DNA from: Theocolax elegans
Lineage: Eukaryota; Arthropoda; Insecta; Hymenoptera; Cerocephalidae
DNA length: 64,000 nt
Direction of reading: 5' to 3'
NCBI GenBank assembly: GCA_026168455.1
Contig: CM047430.1
Span: 5,789,448-5,853,447, forward strand
Part shown: in pieces, positions 33,106 through 44,470 of the stretch
Layout of the letters: each line of letters opens with the position of its first letter
Position numbering within the stretch: the stretch's first letter is position 1
The notes under the pieces: model-generated
Seen by the model: the letters and a program-made list of their open reading frames with translations, nothing else
The model's database searches: none
What the model was told of the DNA's origin: nothing
Position numbers and translations under genes: made by a program

Positions 33106-34774
33106 CTAAATTTGGACGCTCACGGTTCTTACCTGAGCGTCCTTGGTTTTAGGGGCTAGGAGCGATTTATTGAACCTGCCGTTCACCTCATTAATTTGTA
33201 ATCCCCAGTGTTGGCTTATCTGAGGGAAGAATAGATCAGGATGATTTTCTGCCTTCTTATCGAGCGAAATTCCTGATAAACCTAAGAGCTTTGTAAGCTC
33301 GGTCCTCTTCTGCGCCGTAGTGTCAGAATCATCTGCCCCATTGAACGCGTTATCTACGTCTACCTCAGACTTGCTACACTCAGCACCGAGAGGAAACCAA
33401 GTACCCTTATCGTCGACTACTAGAAGCAACGTGTAGATGGCTAACAAAGGACCACAAGCCGTTCCGTAGGTGACAGTTGTCAAATGATAATTGATTAGAG
33501 GAGAATCAAGGGAAGGAGTCCAAACTATCCTCCGGAGGTACTGGTAGGCCGCCCTTACCTGAATCTGCCTAAACGTCTTGACAATGTTAGCAATGAAAGC
33601 AAATATATATTCTTTTTGTGATGAATTAAGCAAATGTAACAAATTCGACGAATTTAGTCCAATTTAATGAATAGAAATCGAATAGTCATCTCAAAGTTTA
33701 GAATTATGTTTACTCGTAACTTCTATTACATATTATTCGATTCGTATAATTATTCTTATGTACTATTTTTGCACCTTCATCTGTCGTTTATATCAATTAC
33801 GAAATTTCCTATATTACCGACGAAACGATGATTGTGTACAACCTGGAATTGACGGTAACGCGAAACATTTTGTTTGTTCAGACACCTAGATAAATATTTC
33901 GCGCGTGAGAAATTTACGATTCCTCATCATTTGTAATCATCAATAGCTTAATTATTAGTGACTAAATCTATACGATACTGAGCCAGATAAAATTAATTTT
34001 ATCTACTGAATATGAAGATACAAATATTTTTTTGTAAAGATTATTGTATCAAACATTAATTTTTTTATATTTTTAAATATTTGAATGTATCAAAATTTTG
34101 AAATGATAATTTGATTTCTATTCATTCAATTAGTCTAAATTTGTCTAATTTGTTACATTTGCTCAATTTAACACAAAAGTAATTCAATTTAAAGTTATAT
34201 TGTCCCTAAATTGTCATTTGGTATCTACGCCAGGTAAGCAGCACCAATAATAGATAACTCTGGAGTGTGGCGCCTGTAAATAAGAAGCTGTTGAGAGGCA
34301 CGCCATCTTTAATACGTTTGGAAGCATCAAAAACGGTTGTATGTTTCTCTGCAGAAACAATCCAGTCAAAAGCCGTGTTTCGAACGGTGAGCTGCAAAGA
34401 AACATAACGTCTCAAGCCGGATCAAAGCAACTGATTCTACATGTCAGTTAACAAAATAATGTCAGTTTTGTTTGACACTAAAAACTCAGAATCCGCAAGA
34501 GTAAGCTCAGCGAATTGCCAAAGATCAAGATCTCTAATATTCTCTGCGAGTAGCCGCGCTGTGAGAAGAGGAAGAATGAGCGTCTGAGCTCACATATAAA
34601 CACCAAATTGAACTGCAGAAGTACTTGGGTTCTTGAGGAAGCAGTGTCCGATGCACTGGGTCTGAGCCCCGTTAAGCATTGATCAAAAAGCACGCAAATG
34701 TAGGTACTGTTACCCGCCGGACCAATAATCCGAACGCGCGCTGTGCCTAGAATCATTCTCTCTCTCGGAACCAA
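33106..34774 (-). pseudogene. BEL/Pao retrotransposon pol relic (protease and RT)
   Basis: Three minus-strand pieces in the right order. 34478-34774 contains TARVRIIGPAG and VLFDQ, the protease entry of BEL/Pao elements. 34206-34415 contains the linker pattern F-D-A-S…G-V-P-L-N. 33106-33642 contains the reverse transcriptase (FRQIQV, TVTYGTACGP, PLGAE and a palm degraded from YVDD to DVDN). BEL/Pao RTs typically read TVTYGTA before the palm. The altered palm and several breaks make it inactive. A miniature element sits between the second and third pieces. Confidence 0.75.
33630..34162. mobile_element. Miniature inverted-repeat element inserted in the BEL/Pao relic
   Basis: GCAAATGTAACAAATT at the left end is mirrored by AATTTGTTACATTTGC at the right end. 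The similarity continues inward for about 45 bases (ATGAATAGAAATC versus GATTTCTATTCAT). Length about 530 bases, AT-rich and non-coding. It separates two consecutive parts of the BEL/Pao reverse transcriptase. Confidence 0.7.
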
Positions 34775-34799
34775 AATTCTGGCATCATGAGAATTTACA

Positions 34800-35913
34800 C
34801 CATGATCTCTGAACCTTAACTACCCGCTTGAGAGCTACCGGGATTCTGTCTCATTTATGACACTATGGACGGACAGAGGAAGAGACTAATAACCGCAGGG
34901 GTTACTCAGGGTTCTATCCAGGGGCCTGACTTCTGGAATATACTGTACAACAGTCTACTTCGACTGGAAATTCCGACCCACACATCCCTCGGTGTCTACG
35001 CATATGACGTTGCAGCTATCATAGTGGCCCGCAACACTGACCTAATTGAGCTCAAAATGAACGAGGTTATGCAATGAGTTAACGTGTATATGAAAGAGCA
35101 CGGACTGCATCTTGCGTTGCACAAGACCGAACTTCTGCTACGGACCAGATGTAGAATAGACTGAGGTATATCCTTAACGATTAAAACTGAAAAAGTGGTG
35201 ACTAGAAGTGAGGTCAACATCTGGGAGAGACTTTGCATGCGAAACTGAGTTTCTGACCCCACATATATATGATGACCCGAAATGCAACGGGAAAGACAAA
35301 AGCTATGAGCAAACTTATGACCAATATGAACGGACCGAGACCCAGAATACGGAGATTACTGATGAGCATTACCCATTCGATCATGCTTTACGGTGCAGAG
35401 AGCTGGACTAACACAGTACACGTGAAGAAACGGGCGAAGTCGATGACGAGTGTCTGAAAACGCCGTACTCGTGATCATGAGCTTCATTCCGATCAACCTA
35501 CTCGCAACGGAACGTATGCGCGTATACGCACGTAGCAAGGACATGGGTAGGGTTGGAACTCTGGTAGATTCGGTGGACAAATACCCCACATGGACGATGA
35601 ACGTGTAGGCTCATCCCTTCAAATGTACCGCGGAAGGGGAGGAATCTCGGTGAGGTAGACTATCTATTTGACCGATTTCCTGTCTGGACATGCATACTTC
35701 TGAGACTATTTACTCCAAATGGGCAGGCTTGCGTCGCCAGATTACAAGTATTGCGTTTGGACTTACGACGACGCTGAACATACTTTCTTTGCCTGCAGGC
35801 GTTGGACCGAACAGCACGGAAACGTGACAGTCATGATGACGACGAACGCTGACAACTGGCGGTTGATCGCTGAATACGTAACGAATCTGCTACGGAGCAA
35901 GAATATGAATTAG
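34800..35913 (+). pseudogene. R1-clade LINE ORF2 relic A (RT palm to C-terminal knuckle)
   Basis: The plus-strand sequence reads AGVTQGSIQGPDFWN and then VYAYDVAAIIVAR, corresponding to the palm of R1-type reverse transcriptases with the catalytic YADD altered to YAYD. RRLLMSITHSIMLYGAESW follows at about 35,345-35,403 and the C-terminal C-H-type knuckle region (DDAEHTFFACRRW) at about 35,769-35,800. Frameshifts and stops separate these parts. The catalytic change alone would abolish reverse transcription. Confidence 0.8.
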
Positions 35914-36039
35914 CGAATGTGTTTTTCAAGTATGAAAGGATAAAACCTTATATATTTACTTACTGCCTGGTGAAGACTAGAATTACGGTACCAAGAAGTT
36001 ATAAATTTCTCGGCTACGGAGACCGCCGCAAAAACTGCA

Positions 36040-37102
36040 AAGGAACTAAGGAACTAAGAATCTTATGATTCGTCTTTGCGATGCCTCTATGCCAAGAAGA
36101 CGGACGAAATGTAACAAAGAACCGGTGTATTGGTGGACTAAAGAAATTGCGGTCCTACGATGTGACTGCTTAAAATTACGCCGAGGAGCTCAGCGTCGCT
36201 ATAAGTGTTCTGAACAAAATTGAGCAATACGCAACATCTTGAGGCGAGCGATTAATGTAAAGACAAATTGATGAGGTGGATTCGGACCCTTGGAGAGTGT
36301 GTTACAAGATCTTTACCCGCAATCTAAAACGGATAGGTCTACCCGTCAGTAAGAACAAAACTACGATGGACAGAATCGTCGATGGACTCTTTCCAACTCA
36401 CCCTGAACTGTGTTTTTCTGTTGTGCAACTCGCGGTAGGTAAAACACGAGGTTCTATTGATATATCAGCAGAAATTCGCGGGATTGTTGCAAACCGGCAT
36501 CCGACAATACTGCTGGATTTGTACAACATGTGCCTGGAAGAAGGAATGTTTAACAAAGAATAGAAAAAGGCTAAGCTGATCCTCATTGAAAAGAAAAAAG
36601 GAGGGGATCTGACATTGCTGGCGTCCTACAGACTGTTGAGTTTACAACATACTTGTTTTGCTTTACTAAATGTTGCTTCGATCTGAAATTCAGCAGACAG
36701 TACATGATACTGAGAGCCTGACCGATAAACAATACGGCTTTGAAAGAGGACGGTTGACAATAGGAGCGTTCAGTAAAGTGATCGATTCCTTTGATAGATC
36801 ACAAACCAGACCCTACAAAGACAGACCACCTCGGCAAGGCGAGTGAATATCGTACAAGTTTTCACAGAGGACTTCGTGCTACCGCCTAAACTACTCCGAG
36901 TTCTGAAGGACTACTTATGTGACTGACAAATTACGTACCGGACTTATTACAAACAGAGACAGGGGTCAAGACTAGAAAAATGACGTCTGAGGTAGCGCAG
37001 GGTTCGATCCTGGGCCCAGATATATGGAGTGTAATATATGATGAAGTGTTGGGGCTCACGATATCACCGGAGTTGTACCTCGTAACTTACGCAAACGACC
37101 TA
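36040..37102 (+). pseudogene. R1-clade LINE ORF2 relic B, 5' part
   Basis: It begins with the endonuclease-RT linker (EPVYWWTKEI, then VDSDPWRVCYKI). It continues into RT with HPTILLDLYNMCLEEG and KAKLILIEK, followed by decayed fingers and palm up to TYAND. It is cut at 37,102 by the DNA transposon; the continuation lies at 44,233. Many stops and shifts are present. Relics A and B overlap in domain content, so they are two separate copies lying head to tail. Confidence 0.8.
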
Positions 37103-37122
37103 CACGGAAAAAAAATACAGTC
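37103..37122 (+). repeat. Left terminal inverted repeat
   Basis: CACGG, eight A, TACAGTC. It matches the inverted right end except for one extra A there. The TA just outside is the target duplication. Confidence 0.85.
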
Positions 37123-37385
37123 ATTGTTACTGTGACAAGCAAAAGGAATTTGACAGGGGCACTATAAGGTAGAGTCTACGGTGGAACAAACCTATTTTTA
37201 CTTGGGTCCCCCGTTATTCTTGCTTTACTCGCTAGGTAATACCGACTGAGTATTTCACGTGTCAATTCAAATGGACAAAAACAGTTGCAGCGCTAGTATT
37301 TAAACGTTTCAACGGTTCCTATCTTCCGACAGTTAAATCAATTTGATGTATGTGTATTTATTATTTAAATATAGTAAGTAAAACG

Positions 37386-40300
37386 ATGGATCAATTTGTT
37401 ATTAATAAATTAAAGGAATGGAAACTTGATCCTTTTATAGAGAGATTTCGGGGTAAGTATTACAGAGTATTTGTTTTTTGTATACATAGTTTTTGAGGTT
37501 TGATTTTTAAATATAACAATTTGCAGATGCTGGAATAGATCAGGAAATTTTCGTAGACTTAGATGAAAATATTTTAAATAAATTATTTGCGAAGACTGAA
37601 TGTGGCTTTCACAAAAAATTAGTCAATAGATTGAATGAGTGGAAAAATAATGAATCCTCGCTTCCAGACCTTCCCACAAATCCTTCAATTAATAAAACAA
37701 ATAATAATGATGCAGACGTAATATTCAGTATAAATGAGTGCAATCTTAGTAATTCTAATTTAACTGATATAATGGATTTACCAATAACTTTATTACGTAT
37801 GATAAATTTTAATTTTTAAATACAAAACAATATTTTCTTTAATTACTCATGGGTATCGAATTTATATTATTATCGTTACGTAACATAATCATTGTACAAT
37901 TCTATAGACTTATTTTATACTTTGTCTGAAGATAATTATATTCAAAATATTTAAACAAAGTGATTCTTGTTATAAAATTTATTAATTATTCAACTTTTAT
38001 TAAGATACGTGTATCCAATAGACTTCAATTAATTTAATATTTCTTTGTTATTTTTTGTTAATAATAACAGTTTAAATAAATAAAAGATGTTAATATTTTA
38101 TATGATTAGTTAATACTAATATTAATATATTACTGATAATTATTTTATTCAGTTGAAACCAAATATGTGTTTAAAATTTTTAATATCTTACTCACCTCAA
38201 CTTTTTTTCTGTTTAATATAAATTTCAAGCTCTTTTAAATCTATTCTTATTCGATGATAGTACAGCAAAAGTTCTAATAAAAGAAGAAGATTTAGTCAAT
38301 TGTGCTACTGCATAACATGATTTTTAACCTTAATATATTTGATAAGTTTAAATTATTATGCTTACTCTTATTCGATGATGCATAAATTAAATATAGTTAA
38401 AAAATAAACAAGTAATCAATTTTGGTTACTGCGTAATATGACTTTTAATGATAATGTATACTTAGAAGAATACTTCAAAAAGTAGTTCATCAAATAGGTT
38501 GAAATTTTTAAATTTTTTAAGAATATTTATTTAAAATTGAATAATTAATCAAATAATTACAGCTAGTGTTAAGAAGGATTTATCCGTCATACTTCAATCG
38601 ACAATAAGAGGAAAATTGATACATCATAATTTTTTGTTAAATAAAGTTATTGATACTCGCATGTTAAGTGATTTAATAATAGAACACGAATTTAAAGACA
38701 ACGGGAGTTATCGGTACATGCTTAATATAATATATAATTTACTTATAAAAACTATGTTAAACATATATTATAATTTTCCATTTTATTTTAACAGTTTGTT
38801 ATTCTATACAAAAATAACTTATTATTTTAGTAATTATCTTTTTTATGTACACAACAACCTGTTAATAAAATTTCAAATATGTATCAAATAATTTGAAATA
38901 ATTCATATTTTTTTTATTTTTAAACAGAATAAAGAAAGACCGTTTTATAGCTTTATCTGAAGAAATAGTTTCATTATTTTCAACAAAAGAAGAGCCACTT
39001 GATCAGCTGCTGTTCTATTATCCATTTCAAAAAGGAGAGAACGATCGAAAATCCGTAAATGCTGGAGGGATTTTGTACGAGAAATATTTAAGTTTAAGGA
39101 GAAAGCTGGTTCAAGCTAAAGTCATTGATAAAAAAGACAGATTAAGCGAGGGTATCGACTATTATTAATTTATTATTCTATTTATGTTTGTTTTGCCACA
39201 ATTTGTGTGATTATTATTTTAATCATATTAAATGTAAACTACAGTATTAAAAATATGTAATTGAAACAAATTTCTAATTAGAGGTTATACTCGCAACTGA
39301 AGATGATAAAATTGAATGGCTTCAAAAGAACAATGGTCCAAAGGAAGAGGTCAAGGTAAAGTGGCACTCAACGTTTTTTACCAGAACCCGATGCAAAAAT
39401 TATGAACAGTTTCTGAGCATATACAAGTGTTTAAACTCAGACTTTGCTTCCGAGTTGGTATGTTTAAAAAATATTTTGTTTTAATTTATTATTGGTATTA
39501 AACTAATTATCGTTAATAAATTATTTACATTTTAGTTAGTCTACGATTTCGGACAAATATTTCCTGAAGCAGCAGAAAACTTTTTTCAAAAGTGGAATCT
39601 TCTATCTGTACATATAGTGCAGTATGCTAAAAGTAAATGTAAAAATTATCAGCATACTTCATGCGATGAACAATTAATTGAATCAGGTATCTAAATTTTA
39701 GATAATTTATATATACTTACATGTAGGTTTAAACACATATACATACAATACATTTAACAAAACTTGCTTTTGGTTTAATATTTTAAAAATATTAAATTTT
39801 CAATAAAAATACAGTAATAAAGTTTCTAAGTATCAATTTCTTTTAAGTTTTGTTAACAAACTTTATGAATATTGTCGCATTTTATTACTAAAATTAAATT
39901 TGAAGTTATGTGATTAACAATAGATACCTTTTTTATTTTAAAATACAATCTTATTTTAAACGTAATACAATTAATTGTAAATTTGTACTGTTTCAGGTAA
40001 TGAGAAAGTGTTAGCTTTATTTTGTTTGTCAAAAATATTTGGTATTGTAAATCGGAAGAGAAAATCAACTAACACGAATCCTTTCCCAGATGTAACAAAG
40101 TTGCAAAACGTTCAAAATTCATTTATTTTGCATGTTAAGGTAAATCTTACATTATTACGATTACAAATACATTGTTATATTTTAAGAGGATGTCATAGCT
40201 GCGCGCGAGCTCTTCCCAATCGATTAAGAGTATATATAATTTCAAATGTTTTTGATTGTTAAAAATACGTGTATTTATAATAGTCGATATAGTCAAATGA

Positions 40301-40918
40301 TTTAATATATTAGAGAAACAGTGAAAAATACGAAGCGAGATGAAGATGACAATGAAACCGAGAAATCGTAACCTGACTTTTTTTTTACCGCTCTTCTCTA
40401 ACTATTTTTAATACTATAAAATGTTTTCTATTTTTTGGTAATTAAAACGCAATGAACGAAGACTCTCTAAATAATAACGATGAAATATAAAAGGACGATT
40501 TAAACATTAAAAATATAAAAATAAATCATTTTCTTTATAATAATTATATTACTTTCAGACGAAAGAAGAATTTGAAAATTTTCGAATTTTAAAACAAGCG
40601 TCAGAAATTACGAAAAAAGTTATTGAGCCATATATTGTTTTCATTGGAGACTTATTGCAAGAAGGAACATCAAATGTTACAATACATATAGTTGTTGGAA
40701 AATTTATTTACAGTATTCCATCAAGCGATTTATGCGAGGCAGTTGATCACTGTTTCAAGTGTTTTATTGTTTTAAATATAGATTATCCCGTTGATTGTAG
40801 ATATATATGGTGTTTTCTTCAAAAGTATCTTTATGATATTTCAGTAGGCAATCAAAAACCATATGCAGTCGTATTAAAATTCATTGAAGAAATGAAGAAA
40901 TTAAGTAAAATCGTTTAA
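37386..40918 (+). CDS. SAM-domain protein of the transposon, eight exons, 513 residues
   Basis: Conceptual exons are 37386-37452, 37527-37796, 38563-38713, 38928-39151, 39282-39457, 39536-39686, 39997-40139 and 40559-40918. Every intron starts GT and ends AG, the phases agree, and the coding length of 1,542 divides by three with no internal stop. Residues about 3-62 (INKLKEWKLDPFIERFR, then DLDENILNKL) resemble a sterile alpha motif, a helical protein-interaction domain. The remaining 450 residues are unknown to me; they contain WHSTFFTRTR and PFPDVTKLQNV. The start is the first ATG in frame with the SAM segment. A role as accessory factor to the transposase is inferred from the shared element only. 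Confidence 0.78.
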
Positions 40919-41051
40919 CTATTGTATGCAGAATTAGTCACTTAATCTAGTAAATTGCTATTGACATTTGTTTCAATACTTAATAATTATTTATTTAAAT
41001 TACTTTATGTTACTTGTTTAAATTATTATATACTTATCTTAAACTGTCAAA

Positions 41052-43124
41052 ATGGCTTCGTTAATAAATTTAGAGAACGAACTGTTATTGTTTACCCTAC
41101 AATTGTACAACAATCCTACGATACCACGCAACGTAGTTGATAGTTTTATGAACGTTTTCATTAATTTTGTAAAAAATAAGTATTTCAATTTTGTAAAAGA
41201 CGAGGTTCTACTTAAATTAAGAAAATGTGATAAAAATGTAATTAACGAAGTAAACGCAGCCTTCTCTTCGTGCATGGTAGCGTACGCAGCAGTTTTGGAT
41301 AATTTTAGGTCAGAATACTCAAGATTCGAATTTTATAAGAAGAAAAAACTTATTATTGAACCGCAAGTCTATGCAATGAATGAAACCCAATTGTATTATT
41401 TGCCACTTAAGTGGAGTTTAAAATTGCTGTTTGAAAGTCCTGGAATATATGATGCAGTAAAAACTTATGTGGATAATTTATACAAAGAATCTAATGTAAT
41501 AAGTAATTTCATTCAAGGTGATATATGGAAAAAGAAAAAAGCAAATTTTGGGAATAAACTTTTTTTACCACTATTCGTATTTGAAGATGATTTTGAATGC
41601 GGTAATCCATTAGGAACACATGCTGGAACGTACAAATTAGGAGGTGTATATTGCTCAGTTCCATGCCTTCCTCCACATATGTCAGCGAAACTTAATTGTA
41701 TATTAACAAACACTTTATTTTACGCAAAAGATCGCAAAAAATGTGGTAATGAAGAAATATTTAAAAAACTGATTCTTGAATTAAATGATTTGCACAATAA
41801 TGGATTAGTCATAAATGTTAATAATAAAGCATATAAAATATATTTTCAATTAGTACTAGTCGTAGGGGATAATTTAGGTGTCAATGGAATCATGGGTTTT
41901 ACAGAAAATTTTGCATATGGTTATTCTTGCAGAATTTGCAAAGCTAACGACTCTGATATACGCATTTTAATAAAAGAACAGCAAGATTTATTAAGAACAA
42001 AAGAAGGATACGATGAAGATTGTAAAAAGAATGATCCATCTATAACCGGTATAGTTGAAGAGTGTGTATTTAACAAAGTAGAAGGATTTAGTGTAATAGA
42101 AAATCAGTCTGTGGATTTAATGCATGATTTATTTGAAGGCGTTGCTAATTATACATTGGTTAGTGTATGTGCAGATTTAATATATAAACAAAAAAAATTT
42201 TCATTGGACTTATTAAATGATCGACTTGCAACTTTCCAATATGAAGAATCTGATAGTTCAAGTAGAGTACCGTTTATAAAAAGAGAACATCTACAAGTAA
42301 AAAAAAAACTTAAAATGTCTGCTGCCGAGATGATGTTATTTAGTAGATATTTTGGTTTGCTTGTTGGAGATTTGGTGGAAGAAGAAAATGAAACGTGGGA
42401 ATTATATATACTTCTTAAGAAAATAATTAATATTCTGACATCTCCTCGAATTGTAGAAGGTCACGTAGTTCAACTAGACTATCTAATACCAAAATTTTTA
42501 GCTTCATATAAAACATTGTATGGTAATTTGAAATTCAAATTTCACAATATGACGCATTATAAGCAATTGATTCGCAAAAATGGGCCTCTTATACATTTCT
42601 GGTCTATGCGTTTCGAGTCGAAACACAAAATTATTAAGCAGACTGCAGTTGCAACTTCTTGTAGAAAGAACTTACTTAAAACTTTAAGTACAAAGAGTCA
42701 ATTACAATTAGCTTATCTAAAATTATGTGGGTGTTTCGATAATTTACAAAATGAAATTAAAGCCGAATGTGATATTGAAAGTATAAAAAAATATTTTCTT
42801 GGCAGTAACGACATAGTTTTTAAATGTAATTATGTGCGACAGAAAGAGTTTTTCTATAAGATCAACATGGTCCTTATTACTCAAATGAATGATGATGGTA
42901 TTATGTTTGGCCAAATTAAGGAAATATTTATAAAAGGAGAAAATATTTATTTACTTTTGCAATTATTTCGAAATTTATACTTTTTTGAGCATTATTATGC
43001 ATACAAGGTAGAAACTATGAAGACTTCCATTTTAAAAGACATCAATGACCTACCAGAAGTACATCCTTGCTTATTAATGGAAAAAAACGGATGTTTATTT
43101 ATAGTGACGAAGTATCTATTATAA
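41052..43124 (+). CDS. CACTA/EnSpm-like transposase, 690 residues
   Basis: Uninterrupted frame with ATG at 41052 in a good context (TCAAAATGG). Blocks match the order seen in CACTA-type transposases: DDFECGNPLG at about 179-188, a leucine-rich LILELNDLHNNGL at 240-252, VVGDNLGVNGIMGF at 270-283 followed by C-x2-C (CRIC, 293-296), VDLMHDLFEGV at 354-364, and MRFESKHK at 519-526. D180, D273 and E522 are plausible catalytic residues by position, but I have not aligned them. It would cut at the CACGG ends and join to TA. A polyadenylation signal AATAAA lies at 43161, 37 bases after the stop. An alternative is a host-domesticated gene, but the TIRs and target duplication argue against that. Confidence 0.85.
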   Translation: MASLINLENELLLFTLQLYNNPTIPRNVVDSFMNVFINFVKNKYFNFVKDEVLLKLRKCDKNVINEVNAAFSSCMVAYAAVLDNFRSEYSRFEFYKKKKLIIEPQVYAMNETQLYYLPLKWSLKLLFESPGIYDAVKTYVDNLYKESNVISNFIQGDIWKKKKANFGNKLFLPLFVFEDDFECGNPLGTHAGTYKLGGVYCSVPCLPPHMSAKLNCILTNTLFYAKDRKKCGNEEIFKKLILELNDLHNNGLVINVNNKAYKIYFQLVLVVGDNLGVNGIMGFTENFAYGYSCRICKANDSDIRILIKEQQDLLRTKEGYDEDCKKNDPSITGIVEECVFNKVEGFSVIENQSVDLMHDLFEGVANYTLVSVCADLIYKQKKFSLDLLNDRLATFQYEESDSSSRVPFIKREHLQVKKKLKMSAAEMMLFSRYFGLLVGDLVEEENETWELYILLKKIINILTSPRIVEGHVVQLDYLIPKFLASYKTLYGNLKFKFHNMTHYKQLIRKNGPLIHFWSMRFESKHKIIKQTAVATSCRKNLLKTLSTKSQLQLAYLKLCGCFDNLQNEIKAECDIESIKKYFLGSNDIVFKCNYVRQKEFFYKINMVLITQMNDDGIMFGQIKEIFIKGENIYLLLQLFRNLYFFEHYYAYKVETMKTSILKDINDLPEVHPCLLMEKNGCLFIVTKYLL

Positions 43125-43160
43125 ATTTATATATCTATTGTTATAAAATTATATATTTTT

Positions 43161-43166
43161 AATAAA
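43161..43166 (+). terminator. Polyadenylation signal of the transposase
   Basis: AATAAA 37 bases after the stop codon, in an AT-rich stretch typical of a 3' end. Confidence 0.55.
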
Positions 43167-43829
43167 AAAAATTTTACAAACAAGTAATTGAAGAAACATA
43201 TTTTTTAATCAATGACCGTACCTTACAATTTTAATAAATCTCTGGTAACTAATTTATATATACTTATCCTAGTATAAAACGCATTGTATTTTATAGAAAG
43301 TAATGAGCTTGTTTTGCTAGAATCTCGCAAAAATAAATAATCCGTGTAGAAAAAGTGTTTTAGACTGTCGATATTTTCGAGTCATTGGAGAAACGATTTT
43401 TCATAATTCTATAATTATTAAGGAATTATTATCTATTTGGTACCCAATAAAAATAAACAAAATGTTTGGGTTGCTCTGATCTATGAAGTATCAAGAAAAA
43501 AAACTAGAAAACGTTTGAAATTAACAACATTCTTTATGAATGCTGAAAAAAGTCGAAAAATTAAGTATATTGAGATGATTGCATATTGAGGTTATGTTCA
43601 TTTTAATAAATATAAATGATTAATGTAAAGAATAACTATATTTTGGCATTATAAACATATTGCACAATAAATACTAAATGATATTTTTTTTTCAAAAAAT
43701 TATACTCGTACTATCATTGTTTAATGTAATTTTCACCGGTAAATAATTATATAATAACTTTTATTAGACACTTTGTATACCTTAAATTTATTATTTACTT
43801 CTAACAATTTTCAAAGTTATATTAGGATA

Positions 43830-43908
43830 GAAAAAGATATATTACACCTTCAATTATTTGAATTAAGTTAAATTTATTCAAATAATTTAAGGTGCAATAT
43901 ATCTTCTC
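43830..43908. repeat. Hairpin in the 3' part of the transposon
   Basis: AGATATATTACACCTTCAATTATTTGAA pairs with TTCAAATAATTTAAGGTGCAATATATCT around a loop of about 15 bases. Its function is unknown; it could be a secondary end signal or a structured 3' region. Confidence 0.7.
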
Positions 43909-44212
43909 AACTATTATTAAAAGTATTTAGAAATAGGATTTGATTGAATACAATTTTATTAATTATAGTCTTAAGAATTATTTGAGTATATAATAATAAT
44001 AATTAACACAATACAAATGAGTTTGTTTATATCGCAACGTATTTTCATTGGTAAGCAGACACGATTAGCACAGTCATTTTGACGGCATTTCTGTTCCGTT
44101 AATACATCTATTGAACTCCAGTTAAAATTACTTTGTTCAAACAGTAGAAGTTACTTTGTTAGCTTCGCTGTGAGCGCCACCGTAGATTCTACCGGACTCT
44201 CCGGCCGAATCG

Positions 44213-44232
44213 ACTGTATTTTTTTTTCCGTG
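44213..44232 (-). repeat. Right terminal inverted repeat
   Basis: GACTGTA, nine T, CCGTG, followed by TA. Inverted match to the left end. Confidence 0.85.
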
Positions 44233-44470
44233 TAATCATTGTCATCATGCTGTAATGGCGGGAACTACAACTAGCAATGCAAAGGCAGAATTACTTTACC
44301 TGACGAGACGACGTATTGTGACGACGATTCCTTTGATGGTGGGCGCATCATATGTGCGGCCTGGGTGTCTGCCATGTATATGGGGGTGACCTTAGATACG
44401 AGGATGACCTGCTCTCTCATCGAGGGCACCGCGTGGAGGGCGGAGAAAAAAATGGAGCTCTCTTCTGGCT
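44233..44470 (+). pseudogene. R1-clade LINE ORF2 relic B, 3' part
   Basis: Directly after the transposon the frame resumes the palm-thumb region. It reads IIVIM at 44,235-44,249, then YMGVTLDTRMT near 44,379-44,411, then WRAEKKME, as in R1-type RTs after the catalytic palm. It dies out near 44,470. Confidence 0.72.

Larger units (their letters stand above)
37103..44232 (+). mobile_element. CACTA/EnSpm-like DNA transposon, 7.1 kb, apparently intact
   Basis: Terminal inverted repeats of about 20 bases (CACGG, a run of 8 or 9 A, TACAGTC) bound the element. TA lies at 37101-37102 and 44233-44234. A second motif, GGTAGA(G/A)TCTACGGTGG, occurs in inverted orientation inside both ends (about 37,169 and 44,178). 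Taking out the element and one TA rejoins the reading frame of the R1 relic (…YANDL-IIVI…), proving the insertion site. It carries two genes in the same direction, an eight-exon SAM-domain gene and an intronless transposase, and both look uninterrupted. Confidence 0.88.
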
